From assembly GCF_900112455.1 (NCBI RefSeq), contig NZ_FOLT01000004.1:158379-222378 (forward strand): DNA of 64,000 bases. Reading direction: 5' to 3'. The notes beneath the pieces were generated by a model. The model searched no databases. It was not told the origin of the DNA and saw only the letters and a program-made list of their open reading frames with translations. The position numbers and the translations under genes are program-made. This DNA comes from Alkalibacterium subtropicum (GTDB lineage Bacteria; Bacillota; Bacilli; Lactobacillales; Carnobacteriaceae_A). Position 1 is the first letter of the stretch, and every line of letters begins with the position of its first letter. This document shows, piece after piece, positions 27,950 to 39,770 of the stretch.

Positions 27950-28915
27950 TTAATCATTTTTTCTATCTAATAATACAGCAATGATGATGACGATCCCTTT
28001 AACGACCTGCTGATAAAAACTGGATACTCCGATCAGGTTCAGGCCATTATTCAATGTCCCGATTATAAGCGCACCGACAAGCGTACCGAACAATCGGCCA
28101 CGTCCGCCTGAAAGACTGGTTCCGCCTAAAACGACAGCGGCAATAGCGTCCAGCTCATAAGAGGTCCCGGCGGTCGGTTGTGCAGAGTTCAATCGGGATG
28201 CCAGGATCAGACCTGATAAAGATGCCATGAATCCGGAAATAGCATAAACAGCTATCTTGATGCGATCACTTTTTATCCCTGCGATATAAGCAGCCGTTTC
28301 ATTCCCACCGATAGCGAATGTTTTACGGCCGAAAGTCATCTTATGAAGGACAACATAGAGGATGCCGAATGCGACAGCCATCAATACGACTGGGAAAGGG
28401 ATACCGAAGAGATACCCTTTACCTATGAACTGAAAGAAAAAACTGTCACCGATTCCAGTTATCGGATTTCCGTCAGTATACACGAGAGTCAAGCCGCGAT
28501 ATATCGTCATCGTTGCCAGTGTGGCTATAAATGGAGCCGTTTTACCTTTTGTAATGACCACTCCGTTCACTGCTCCCAAAATCGCTCCGATAACTAAAGC
28601 GGCAAGCGTGGCTATTACCGGGCTCCATCCCCCGGCGATCATCCCGGCTCCCAATGCCCCACTGAGTGCCAGGGTCGAGCCGACCGACAAGTCGATCCCA
28701 CCTGTAATAATAACGAATGTCATCCCAAAGGCAATGAGTCCATTAATGGATACCTGACGCAATAAATTCAGGATATTACCGATCTGAATGAAATTCGGAT
28801 TCATGATCGTTACAAAAATCATCAACACGATCAGGGCGAAAAACGGACCTAACTTCCGTAACATTTCACTTCTGTTTTCTTTTTTCTTTGATACATTACT
28901 CACTTCTGCACTCAT
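27950..28915 (-). CDS. rbsC: Ribose ABC transporter permease
   Basis: A 321-residue membrane protein of the BPD_transp_2 family with eight to ten helices and the motifs GGIDLSVGSTLALSGALGAGM and AIAAVVLGGTSLSGGRGRLFGTLVGALIIGTLNNGLNLIG, characteristic of RbsC. It overlaps rbsA by 4 bp, so the pair is translationally coupled. Confidence 0.95.
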   Translation of the reverse strand: MSAEVSNVSKKKENRSEMLRKLGPFFALIVLMIFVTIMNPNFIQIGNILNLLRQVSINGLIAFGMTFVIITGGIDLSVGSTLALSGALGAGMIAGGWSPVIATLAALVIGAILGAVNGVVITKGKTAPFIATLATMTIYRGLTLVYTDGNPITGIGDSFFFQFIGKGYLFGIPFPVVLMAVAFGILYVVLHKMTFGRKTFAIGGNETAAYIAGIKSDRIKIAVYAISGFMASLSGLILASRLNSAQPTAGTSYELDAIAAVVLGGTSLSGGRGRLFGTLVGALIIGTLNNGLNLIGVSSFYQQVVKGIVIIIAVLLDRKND

Positions 28916-30396
28916 TTGTATCCTCCTGTCGCTAAGGTCATGATTTTTTCTTCTGATAGCTCTTCTTTTTCTACTTCGCCGGCAATGTGGCCTTCGTGAA
29001 CGACGATGACCCGGTCACTGATACCGATTATTTCAGGCAGGTCACTGGACACCATAATGATACCCACGCCACGTTCCGCCAGTTCTTTCATCAGCATGTA
29101 AATTTCGCGTTTAGCTCCAACATCGACACCCCGTGTTGGCTCATCGAGTATGAGGACACGTGAACCGGCACCGATCCATTTAGCCAGGACGACTTTCTGT
29201 TGATTACCTCCCGAAAGGGTACTGACTGGAACCTCGCCGCTGACTGTTTTTACAGTCAGTCGTTTGATCAGCAGGTCGGCAAATTCCTTTTCTTCTTTTG
29301 TATTGATCCAGCCTGTACGGCTGAATTCATTGATGGAAGGCAATGAAATATTCTCTCTCAGTGAATCCTCCAGTATCAAACCTTCTTCTTTCCGATTCTC
29401 GGTCAGAAACCCGATCCCTTTTTGAATGGCATCAGCCGGTGAGTTTATCGTTATTTCTTCACCATCGAGCATCAGCTTACCAGAAGCCAGTTTATCCATA
29501 CCAAATATACCACGCATGATTTCTGTACGGCCTGCTCCCATTAAGCCTGATACACCAAGGATTTCGCCTTGACGAACACTGAAGTTGATGTTCTTATAGT
29601 GTCTGCCATCACTTAGATCTTTCACTTCAAACAGGACATCCCCGTTCTCTGTTTCGATATCCGGATAGTAATCTTCCAGATCCCGACCGACCATTTTACG
29701 GACGACTTCATCATTATCAGTCTGAGCCGTTGGTTTTGTATCCACACTCACGCCGTCCCGCATCACAGTGATCCTGTCACTGATGGCAAAAATTTCTTCC
29801 ATACGATGTGAAATATAAATAATGGCAACATTTTTAGCTGTCAGTTTTTCGATCGTATCAAACAGCACGCTGATTTCCCGTTCTGTCAGCGCTGCCGTGG
29901 GTTCATCCATGATGATGACTTCCGCATTTGACATGAGAGACTTCGCGATTTCCACCAGCTGCTGCTGACCCACAGATAGCGTCCGCATTTCTCTATTCAA
30001 ATCGATATTTACGCCTAAATCTTCAAATAACTTCTGAGCTGTGCTGCGCATATCTTTTGTTTTTATCCATCCCCAACTGGTTTTCATTTCGCGTCCCATA
30101 AACAAGTTTTCCAGTACCGTCAAATCCGGCCAGGTAATCATTTCCTGATGGATAAAACTGATGCCATTTTCTTCTGCCTCTTTAGGATTATCAAAGGTTC
30201 GCTGCTCTCCGTTGATATAGATCGCACCGGAATCATATTTATGCAACCCGGTCAGGATATTCATCAAGGTAGACTTCCCTGCCCCGTTTTCACCCATTAG
30301 GGCATGAACTTCACCCGATTTAATATCGAGGTTCACACCTAAGAGGACTTTATTGCTTCCAAAACTTTTGACTATATCTTTCATTTGAATTTCCAC
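28912..30396 (-). CDS. rbsA: Ribose ABC transporter, tandem ATP-binding protein
   Basis: A 494-residue protein with two fused ATPase domains. The first has GENGAGKST and LSVGQQQLVEIAKSL, with the full Walker B IIMDEPTAALTE. The second has a degenerate Walker A (SGLMGAGRTE) and LSGGNQQKVVLAKW, as is normal for RbsA, in which only one site hydrolyses well. The start was set at the GTG giving MEIQMKDI, 11 bases after AGGAGG; the GTG at 30408 overlaps that site. Confidence 0.93.
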   Translation of the reverse strand: MEIQMKDIVKSFGSNKVLLGVNLDIKSGEVHALMGENGAGKSTLMNILTGLHKYDSGAIYINGEQRTFDNPKEAEENGISFIHQEMITWPDLTVLENLFMGREMKTSWGWIKTKDMRSTAQKLFEDLGVNIDLNREMRTLSVGQQQLVEIAKSLMSNAEVIIMDEPTAALTEREISVLFDTIEKLTAKNVAIIYISHRMEEIFAISDRITVMRDGVSVDTKPTAQTDNDEVVRKMVGRDLEDYYPDIETENGDVLFEVKDLSDGRHYKNINFSVRQGEILGVSGLMGAGRTEIMRGIFGMDKLASGKLMLDGEEITINSPADAIQKGIGFLTENRKEEGLILEDSLRENISLPSINEFSRTGWINTKEEKEFADLLIKRLTVKTVSGEVPVSTLSGGNQQKVVLAKWIGAGSRVLILDEPTRGVDVGAKREIYMLMKELAERGVGIIMVSSDLPEIIGISDRVIVVHEGHIAGEVEKEELSEEKIMTLATGGYK

Positions 30397-30411
30397 TACT
30401 GCTTGCACCTC

Positions 30412-30807
30412 CTAAAAAATGACACCGGACTGTAAAATGATGTTTGAGTAAGGTGTTGCTTCACCCGTTCTGATTATGGCTTTTACTTTATGAGACTGCT
30501 GCTTCAATTCTTCATGCGAGAGCCATTTCGTCTCTGTCTCTCCCATATGTTCCTTTATTTTTTTCAGCTGTTCTGCATTGTACTCTTTTACTTCATCAGC
30601 TAAGAGGTATTTTTCTACTTCCATCTCTTTTAGTATGACAGTCAATACATCAATAAATTTAGGTTCTCCCAGTTCAAGGGCCAGATCGATTTTTTTCACT
30701 CCTTGAGGAATGGGTAAACCGCAATCCCCGATCATTATCTGGTCGGTATGACCTAAATCAGCTAACACCTTACTAATTTCGCTATTCAATATGCCATTCT
30801 TTTTCAT
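30412..30807 (-). CDS. rbsD: D-ribose pyranase
   Basis: A 131-residue RbsD/FucU-family mutarotase that converts beta-pyranose ribose to the furanose form used by ribokinase. The catalytic His is in ADLGHTDQIMIGDCGLPIP near residue 20. The C-terminal VKAIIRTGEATPYSNIILQSGVIF is conserved. Its start overlaps the rbsK end by 26 bp. Confidence 0.95.
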   Translation of the reverse strand: MKKNGILNSEISKVLADLGHTDQIMIGDCGLPIPQGVKKIDLALELGEPKFIDVLTVILKEMEVEKYLLADEVKEYNAEQLKKIKEHMGETETKWLSHEELKQQSHKVKAIIRTGEATPYSNIILQSGVIF

Positions 30808-31687
30808 ACAATGTGCTTCCTTTCATCTCTTCCAATGTAGGGATGCCTGACTGGGCACCCATTTTCTGAATCGATAGTGATGCGGCTAAATTACCAAAGC
30901 GAATACTGTCTTCGATAGTGAGCCCATTTGACCAGGCGACCGCGAACGCCCCATTGAATGTATCTCCGGCCCCTGTCGTATCAACTGGTGTAACTTTATT
31001 TGCCGGAACCAGTTTGACTTCTCTGCCGTCGTGATAGTATACTCCTTCAGAGCCGGCAGTCACTAGCAGTTTATTTGGATAGTGCGCTAATACCTCTTCC
31101 ATTTTTTCTCCAGGGAACAATACGGAGAACTCCGTTTCGTTCGGTGTAATGAAGCGTACTTTTTCGATTGCTTCTTTACTTAGTTTCCTTGCCGGTGCGG
31201 GATTATACAATACAGGTGTATCAAGTTCATCACACACCCTCACCAGTGCTTCGATCGCTTCGACAGGTACTTCATTCTGGACGATGACTAAATCACTTTT
31301 TTTCAGTTCTTCCTGACTCGAAACAATTCGTTTTGGTGTCAGTGCATTATTTGCACCGGGAATATAAATGATCGCATTATCCCCATCCTGGATCGTTATA
31401 AAGGCAGATCCGGAGGGCAGATGTGTAACCCGTTCCACACCGTCGATAAAAATAGAGTTGCCTTCCAAATTAGTTAATAGTTCATCGGCAAATGTGTCAT
31501 TCCCTACTGTCCCTATCATATAGACATCCGCTTTTAACCGTGCTGCAGCCACAGCCTGGTTCGCTCCTTTGCCGCCAAAAGCTGTTGAAAAGTTCTTACC
31601 TTCAACTGTCTCTCCTGTTTTCGGTCTTTTATCTGTTTCTATAATGAAATCGGTAGATATACTGCCCACTACTGTTAATTTGACCAT
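30782..31687 (-). CDS. rbsK: Ribokinase
   Basis: A 301-residue PfkB-family kinase phosphorylating ribose at O5. The substrate motif GGKGANQAVAAARL is near 38-51, and the catalytic anion-hole motif DTTGAGDTFNGAFAVAW holds the base Asp. GAGG lies eight bases before the ATG, and the gene starts immediately after the rbsR stop, so repressor and kinase are co-transcribed. Confidence 0.95.
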   Translation of the reverse strand: MVKLTVVGSISTDFIIETDKRPKTGETVEGKNFSTAFGGKGANQAVAAARLKADVYMIGTVGNDTFADELLTNLEGNSIFIDGVERVTHLPSGSAFITIQDGDNAIIYIPGANNALTPKRIVSSQEELKKSDLVIVQNEVPVEAIEALVRVCDELDTPVLYNPAPARKLSKEAIEKVRFITPNETEFSVLFPGEKMEEVLAHYPNKLLVTAGSEGVYYHDGREVKLVPANKVTPVDTTGAGDTFNGAFAVAWSNGLTIEDSIRFGNLAASLSIQKMGAQSGIPTLEEMKGSTLYEKEWHIE

Positions 31688-32677
31688 TCAACCATCCTCA
31701 CTTTCCATCTTTTCTCTTAGAGAATCCCGGATCACTAGTTTTGGATCCAGTTTGATTCGTTTTTCTTCTATTTTATTTTTTCTGATTCGGCTGACAAGCA
31801 GATCTGCAGCTTGATACCCCAGTTTGAAAGCCGGCTGAGAAATCGTGGTCAACCCCGGGTAAATCAGTTGACTGAAAGGTATATCATCATAGCCGATCAC
31901 TTGAATGTCATCGGGGATACGTAACCCCTTTTGCTGGGCTTCCTTCATTACTGCCAGGGCAAACAGATCATTACTCGCTATCACACTGTCTATTTTTTTA
32001 TATTTTATGAAAATATTTCTGGCTGTTTCTTCGGCCTCTTCTATTGTATAAGAAGTGGTTTCATAGATTTGATAAGTGACATCTGAAGGGTTCAATACCG
32101 ACAGTATCCCGATAAGACGATCGATCGCCCCGGGAACCGACTTAGGACCGGCAATAATCAGAACATTGCCTGGATCTCTATCTAAAACTGCCTGGGCAGC
32201 TAGTTTACCGCCTTTAACATCATTCGTATAAACAGCAAAATCATCTTCTTCTAAAACACGGTCCAGCATGACGATCGGCATTGAAGATCCATGACTTAAA
32301 GTCCCTTCTACGGCTGACAGCACTCCCGCCACATTCTGCTGCGCAAAAAGCGTCATATAATCCTCTCCCAGCTCACTGCCTTCTTCTACATTTCCCAGGA
32401 TAACACTATAGCCGTTTTCACGTGCACTTTCTTCGATCCCTTTCATCAGGAGCGGAAAATACGGGTTAGAGATATCTGGTAACAACAGCCCGATCATCTT
32501 GGATGTTTTCTGAAAGAGTGACCGCGCAACTTCATTAGGATAGTATTCTAATTCCCTGATTGCCGCTTCCACTTTTTTTCGGGCTTCGTCACTTACGTAT
32601 CCGTTTTTATTCAATGCCCGGGAAACTGTCGCCACGGAGACTCCCGCATGTTTTGCGACTTCTTTGATCGTTACCAT
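31688..32677 (-). CDS. rbsR: LacI-family ribose operon repressor
   Basis: A 329-residue regulator with an N-terminal LacI helix-turn-helix (TIKEVAKHAGVSVATVSRALN) and a type 1 periplasmic-binding-protein fold for the effector, presumably ribose or a ribose phosphate. It is the first gene of rbsRKDACB, so it represses its own operon. The ATG giving MVTIKEV was chosen on family grounds; a GTG seven codons upstream (32698) is possible. A 14-bp dyad in the promoter is its likely operator. Confidence 0.93.
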   Translation of the reverse strand: MVTIKEVAKHAGVSVATVSRALNKNGYVSDEARKKVEAAIRELEYYPNEVARSLFQKTSKMIGLLLPDISNPYFPLLMKGIEESARENGYSVILGNVEEGSELGEDYMTLFAQQNVAGVLSAVEGTLSHGSSMPIVMLDRVLEEDDFAVYTNDVKGGKLAAQAVLDRDPGNVLIIAGPKSVPGAIDRLIGILSVLNPSDVTYQIYETTSYTIEEAEETARNIFIKYKKIDSVIASNDLFALAVMKEAQQKGLRIPDDIQVIGYDDIPFSQLIYPGLTTISQPAFKLGYQAADLLVSRIRKNKIEEKRIKLDPKLVIRDSLREKMESEDG

Positions 32678-32738
32678 TCTTTTCACCCACTTCGTCACTC
32701 ATGATTACTCTCATTCGGTCACCTGACTTTTTTACGTC

Positions 32739-32786
32739 TGTAACCGATTACACATTTTATAATAGCATATCTATTATAAATTGCAA
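32739..32786 (-). promoter_or_regulatory. rbs promoter with LacI/CcpA-type operator
   Basis: On the minus strand TTGCAA (32786-32781) and TATTAT (32764-32759) are 16 bp apart. Just downstream, TGTAACCGATTACA (32739-32752) fits every fixed position of the cre consensus TGWNANCGNTNWCA and is also a good RbsR operator. A degenerate cre-like TGCAAGCGTTTTTT overlaps the -35. This implies RbsR repression and possible CcpA control. Confidence 0.75.
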
Positions 32787-32912
32787 GCGTTTTTTTAAAT
32801 AAATCTTATGACTCAATTATTGACCGCTAATATAGTTGAACTTTCCATTATATATCCCTAAAAAATCATGTATTTAGTTATTTTCAGCGTGCTCACAAAG
32901 ATCCAAGGTCCC

Positions 32913-33183
32913 GAATGAGCCGAACTATAGGAACTTCGGTTTATTCAAACAGTATATCTCGTTGTATACGCTGAATTTAAGAAAGGTTCAGCCTATTCAG
33001 ACGTATAGGAGGCCTCCTATACGTCTAAGATACAGTTGTTCAGTCTGTTCACACGCATGCTTATTACGAATAAGCCGAACACGTAACATCTTCAGTTTGT
33101 TCAGCCTAATTCTTTTATCGAATACACCGAACCTTCAAATGTTCGGCTTCTATGTGTACTAATCATATCCGAATGAACCGAAC
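32913..33183. repeat. 51-52-bp palindromic tandem array (array A)
   Basis: This lies in the 670-bp gap between rbsR and the gluconokinase gene. The core GAATRARCCGAAC occurs at 32913, 33068, 33120 and 33171, with degenerate copies at 32964 and 33016; all spacings are 51-52 bp. The opposing core (G/C)TTCRGYYTRTTC occurs at 32934, 32986, 33038, 33090 and 33141, again 51-52 bp apart. Each unit is therefore a 34-bp hairpin (8-nt loop) plus 17-18 bp. No credible reading frame runs through it. Confidence 0.8.
32999..33026. repeat. Perfect 28-bp palindrome
   Basis: AGACGTATAGGAGG is followed directly by its exact reverse complement, giving a 14-bp perfect dyad without a loop inside array A. Confidence 0.95.
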
Positions 33184-33221
33184 CCGCCTAGAAAATCCGT
33201 AAACCTGCTCTTCATAATGCC

Positions 33222-33290
33222 CATACGCGTTCGAAATCGCGTATGTTCCGCTCATCCCCCTTGTAAGGCTGAAACTGGCGCGCCAGTTTC
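33222..33290. repeat. Two further perfect dyads beside array A
   Basis: CATACGCG/CGCGTATG around an 8-nt loop (33222-33245) starts exactly 51 bp after the last array A core. It is followed by the uninterrupted 20-bp palindrome GAAACTGGCGCGCCAGTTTC (33271-33290). Confidence 0.9.
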
Positions 33291-33307
33291 GTCCATCTGA
33301 AGATGAT

Positions 33308-33338
33308 AAAAATCCTGCTTTTCACAGCAGGAATTTTT
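33308..33338 (-). terminator. Terminator of the gluconokinase operon
   Basis: A TCCTGC/GCAGGA stem flanked by A and T runs lies 10 bp after the gntK stop, with a T-run on the minus strand. Confidence 0.8.
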
Positions 33339-33347
33339 CGTCATATT

Positions 33348-34829
33348 TTATTGATTATTAATCAGATATCCTTGTCTTATCCGCTGCATCTCCTTTAGTG
33401 GTACTGACAACTTCTGATAAAGTTCAAACAATTCACCGTACATTTGAACTCTATCAGCATCTGGCTCTATTATGCTTTCTTCAGCGCTGTCACTTCTCAA
33501 CTGACTTTCATTATCCAGTTCCCCTATCAGCACGGCACCTAGACATGAGCTTTCAAATTGTTTAGAAAGTATAATTTGTTTATTAAAAATATCTGCGGTC
33601 ATCTGCTTCCACAAAGATGAACGCAAATAGCCTCCTGTTACTTTAATACAGCGAGACTTCTCGCTAGATTTTTCCAGAATTTCTAAAACCTCAGCTAAAT
33701 TATACAGAACGCCCTCCATCAAAGCTCTTACAAAATGTCCCTTTGAGTGAATTGCATCAATCCCAATAAACTGTGCCTTTACTGATCCATCCCAAAGAGG
33801 AGCACGTTCCCCATTTAAGTATGGATAAAACATTAGACCGTCTGATCCAGGGTCAACCTCCTCAGCCAGTTTATTCAACTGCTCATAGTTCAACGAAAGA
33901 ACATCTGCCAGCCACTGGAACGCATTGCCGCCATTATTGACAGCCCCTCCGACCACCCATCTGTTTTTAGATAAATAATAGCAAAAGAGACGTCCTTTTG
34001 GATCTAGAATGATCTGATCAGTTACCATTCTTAATGCTCCGCTCGTTCCGATAGTCATCGCCACTTCATTGAGTCCTACAGCATTTAATCCTAAATTAGC
34101 CAGGCACCCGTCGCTCGCTCCTATGACTAGGACCGTGTCAAGAGAAAGGCCAGCCTTGTCATACATTCCTTCAAGGCTTTGAGTATAGACATAGTTGGTG
34201 TCAACAGGGGCTGAAAATGACTCTCGATCTAAACCGATAAACTCAAGAATATCTCTATCCCAATCTAAAGTCTGTAAATTAAATAGCCCAGTTGCTGAAG
34301 CTATAGAGTAATCAATTTTCCATTCGCCTGTAAAAAGAAACATAACATATTCTTTGATACCAACGATGTGCTCAGCTTCTAACAACAGTTCCGGGCTAAT
34401 CTTTTTCAACCATAACAGTTTACTAAAAGGTGACATCGAATGAATAGGGGTACCTGTTCGTTCATATACCCAATGTAGATCGCCCTCATGTCTTATTGTT
34501 TCCAGCACATCATTCGAACGGTTATCTGCCCAAGTATAAACGGGGCCCAAAGGTTTACCTTCAGATGAAAGAAGTAAAGTACTGTGCATGGCACTTGAAA
34601 AAGATACCGACTTGACTTGTTTTCTAATATCCTCGTTGTTCTGAAGCAACTGCTGAATAACAGATATCACGGCGCCAACGATATGTTCTGGGTCCTGCTC
34701 TGCCATCCCTTCTACAGCACGCAAAGTGGGATAAGATTCTACTGCTGCTTCTACAACAGCTAACTGCTTATTGTATAAAACCCCTTTAGTACTCGTTGTC
34801 CCTATATCTATTCCGATTCTATACTCCAT
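33348..34829 (-). CDS. gntK: Gluconokinase (FGGY family, Bacillus GntK type)
   Basis: A 493-residue FGGY carbohydrate kinase. Visible are the N-terminal GIDIGTTSTKGVLY phosphate loop, SFSSAMHS, TWADNRS, RTGTPIHSMSPFSKLLWL, VIGASDGCLANLG, TIGTSGALR, and the NGERAPLWDGSVKAQFIGI signature. The RTGTPIHxMSP and ASDGxLxNLG motifs match Bacillus gluconate kinases rather than xylulokinases. It makes 6-phosphogluconate from gluconate. It is the last gene of the EIICB-GH4-gnd-gntK operon, 9 bp after gnd, with AGGAGG inside the gnd stop region. Confidence 0.9.
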   Translation of the reverse strand: MEYRIGIDIGTTSTKGVLYNKQLAVVEAAVESYPTLRAVEGMAEQDPEHIVGAVISVIQQLLQNNEDIRKQVKSVSFSSAMHSTLLLSSEGKPLGPVYTWADNRSNDVLETIRHEGDLHWVYERTGTPIHSMSPFSKLLWLKKISPELLLEAEHIVGIKEYVMFLFTGEWKIDYSIASATGLFNLQTLDWDRDILEFIGLDRESFSAPVDTNYVYTQSLEGMYDKAGLSLDTVLVIGASDGCLANLGLNAVGLNEVAMTIGTSGALRMVTDQIILDPKGRLFCYYLSKNRWVVGGAVNNGGNAFQWLADVLSLNYEQLNKLAEEVDPGSDGLMFYPYLNGERAPLWDGSVKAQFIGIDAIHSKGHFVRALMEGVLYNLAEVLEILEKSSEKSRCIKVTGGYLRSSLWKQMTADIFNKQIILSKQFESSCLGAVLIGELDNESQLRSDSAEESIIEPDADRVQMYGELFELYQKLSVPLKEMQRIRQGYLINNQ

Positions 34830-34838
34830 AACAGCTTC

Positions 34839-35741
34839 TTAATCCTCCTTCTTAATAATTGCATGCCCTCCAAAACCATTTCGGAGAGAAGCTACTATTT
34901 TTTCCCCATATTTTTCCTCATCCGTTGAAGAATATCTACTCATCAATGATTGAGCAATAACAGGAACCGGCACCTGCATTTTTAATGCTTCTTGAACTGT
35001 CCATTGACCTTCTCCAGATGATTGAACGACACCTTCGATATCATCCAAACGACCATTATCACTCAAAAAGTCAAAAGCCAATTCCATCAACCAGCTTCTA
35101 ATAACTGATCCATTATTCCATACCTTCGCTACTTTTCCCATCTCAAAATCATACTCTGCATGTTTCAAAACGTTAAAACCTTCGCCGATCGCTTGCATCA
35201 TGCCATATTCCACACCATTGTGGACCATTTTTAAATAATGTCCACTACCACTTGCCCCAGCATACAAATAACCATCTTCAACATTTATAGAAGTAAAGAC
35301 TTCTTCTATTTCTGTGAATGCCTTTTCGTTTCCACCAATCATCATACATGCACCATTTCTAGCCCCTGAAACACCACCGGATGTTCCAACATCAAAAAAG
35401 TGAATATTATTTTCTTCACATTCCATACCGCGACGTTTCGAGTCCTCAAAGTGAGCATTCCCGCCATCTATAATGTAGTCTCCGGCGCGTAATTGTGCTT
35501 TAACTTTTTGAAATACAGATTCTGTTATCTCCCCAGCCGGTAACATCATCCAAATTATTTTTCGATCAGTGAACCGTGATAACAGGTCAGGAATCGATTG
35601 TGAAAATTGAATCCCTCTCGCTTTCGCTTCCTCACTCAAAGCCAAATCAGCATCCATCCCCAATACGCGGTGTCCTTGTTCCACCATGTTTTCTGCTAAA
35701 TTTAATCCCATCTTACCTAAACCAATTACTCCTAATTCCAT
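34839..35741 (-). CDS. gnd: 6-phosphogluconate dehydrogenase, decarboxylating, short type (YqeC/GndA-like)
   Basis: A 300-residue enzyme of the short 6PGDH class, lacking the long C-terminal domain of the 470-residue form. The N-terminal Rossmann motif is GLGKMG (7-12). DGGNAHFEDSKRR, DVGTSGGVSGA and KMVHNGVEYGMMQ hold the substrate and catalytic Lys and Asn/His residues. Short forms often prefer NAD+. It converts 6-phosphogluconate to ribulose-5-phosphate. The start at MELGVIG has GGGAGG eight bases upstream; a longer frame to 35816 lacks support. Confidence 0.93.
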   Translation of the reverse strand: MELGVIGLGKMGLNLAENMVEQGHRVLGMDADLALSEEAKARGIQFSQSIPDLLSRFTDRKIIWMMLPAGEITESVFQKVKAQLRAGDYIIDGGNAHFEDSKRRGMECEENNIHFFDVGTSGGVSGARNGACMMIGGNEKAFTEIEEVFTSINVEDGYLYAGASGSGHYLKMVHNGVEYGMMQAIGEGFNVLKHAEYDFEMGKVAKVWNNGSVIRSWLMELAFDFLSDNGRLDDIEGVVQSSGEGQWTVQEALKMQVPVPVIAQSLMSRYSSTDEEKYGEKIVASLRNGFGGHAIIKKED

Positions 35742-35769
35742 CTTCTTTTCCTCCCTATTTTCATGAGTA

Positions 35770-35794
35770 AAGGGCCGGAGTTTATCCGGCCCTT
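35770..35794 (-). promoter_or_regulatory. Intercistronic hairpin between the GH4 gene and gnd
   Basis: AAGGGCCGG/CCGGCCCTT (9 bp, 7-nt loop) with a short TTTA tail on the minus strand lies between the two genes. It may be a weak terminator or mRNA stabiliser that sets the gnd-gntK level relative to transport. Confidence 0.6.
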
Positions 35795-35837
35795 CGCTAT
35801 TTATCACATTCAGCATTCATTTCCCATCAGATAAGTA

Positions 35838-38782
<2,945 letters not shown>

Positions 38783-38825
38783 ACTTTTTCCCTCCAATAT
38801 TTTTATGTTGAACTTAGTGTATCGA

Positions 38826-38892
38826 GAAACCGTTTCAATTAAAAGGCTTTCATGATGTGAAAAAACGTGTTTCGCCAAGACGAAACACGTTT
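38826..38892 (-). promoter_or_regulatory. Two dyads upstream of the EIICB gene, likely operators
   Basis: GAAAC-C-GTTTC (38826-38836) and a 12-bp stem AAACGTGTTTCG/CGAAACACGTTT with 6-nt loop (38863-38892) share GTTTC/GAAAC half-sites. They lie between the RpiR regulator gene and the EIICB gene. There is no T-run after the stem, so an operator is more likely than a terminator. RpiR is the natural candidate. Confidence 0.55.
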
Positions 38893-38999
38893 CATGATAA
38901 ACCGTTGTAATGTCATTTACCCTAAATCACAAATACTTCTTAGTGACTCAAGTGAACAAAGCTATTTGTATTTTTAAAATAAATGCTGCTTTTTTGTTA

Positions 39000-39770
39000 T
39001 TAATTCTCATTAGTCAATTCATTTAATTCTTTTAAATAAACACTGAGCAAGTACTCAATGAGTAATAAAGTAAATGGAAAGAAAGTGTTAGGAAGCAAGT
39101 TTCTGTCGTCTAACTTATGTTGATCGGTAACCTTAAAATTCAGATCACTGCATTTAGCTATCCGATTTGACGTTTCTTTTGTAAAGGAAACGGTATAAAT
39201 ACCGGCATTTTTAGCTGTATGCATTTTATCCAGGACACCTTGTGTTTCGCCGGATTTAGAAACAGCTACAAAAACTCCTATGTTCTTTAAATTGTTCTCT
39301 AACACCCCCACTGAATCCAAAGAAGTAGCTATAATAACCTGTTTTCCAAGTAATAGTAATTTTTTATATAAATACTCAGCTGTAATCGCAGAAAATCCCG
39401 CGGCATAGATAAAAATAACTTTTCCCTCTAAGCAGAGTACTTTTTTCACAAATCTATCTATCTTATCAGATGAATTATGTTGAAAAACTAATGAACGCTC
39501 GAGTTCGAAAAAACCCTTTTCATCATTATCCTCAGTTTCCTCTTCGGTATTAACCAGTGGTAACAGATGATAATACAAATCAATAAAGCCAGTATAACCT
39601 AATTTTTTTGATAATCGAATAACACTTGCAGGTGATGTAAAATTCTCTTTCGCGATTTGTCGTACACCTTTTTGAAGAACACAGTCCATGTTCTCCAATA
39701 TGTATTGAAGTAATTGCTCATCCAACTCTGAAAGTGCTTTTCCTTGAACTATTTTAGTTATATCAACCAC
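39000..39770 (-). CDS. RpiR/MurR family transcriptional regulator
   Basis: A 256-residue protein with an N-terminal helix-turn-helix (QKGVRQIAKENFTSPASVIRLSKKLGYTGF, about 35-65) and a C-terminal SIS sugar-phosphate domain (about 105-235, FIYAAGFSAITAEYLYKKLLLLGK and AVSKSGETQGVLDKM). It is encoded immediately upstream of, and in the same direction as, the EIICB-GH4-gnd-gntK operon, so it probably controls that operon in response to a phosphosugar. Regulators of this family can activate or repress; the direction is unknown. Confidence 0.9.
   Translation of the reverse strand: MVDITKIVQGKALSELDEQLLQYILENMDCVLQKGVRQIAKENFTSPASVIRLSKKLGYTGFIDLYYHLLPLVNTEEETEDNDEKGFFELERSLVFQHNSSDKIDRFVKKVLCLEGKVIFIYAAGFSAITAEYLYKKLLLLGKQVIIATSLDSVGVLENNLKNIGVFVAVSKSGETQGVLDKMHTAKNAGIYTVSFTKETSNRIAKCSDLNFKVTDQHKLDDRNLLPNTFFPFTLLLIEYLLSVYLKELNELTNEN

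Noticed and set aside
32962-33162. 66-codon plus-strand frame in array A
   Set aside because: It is a chance open frame through periodic palindromes; no ribosome site.
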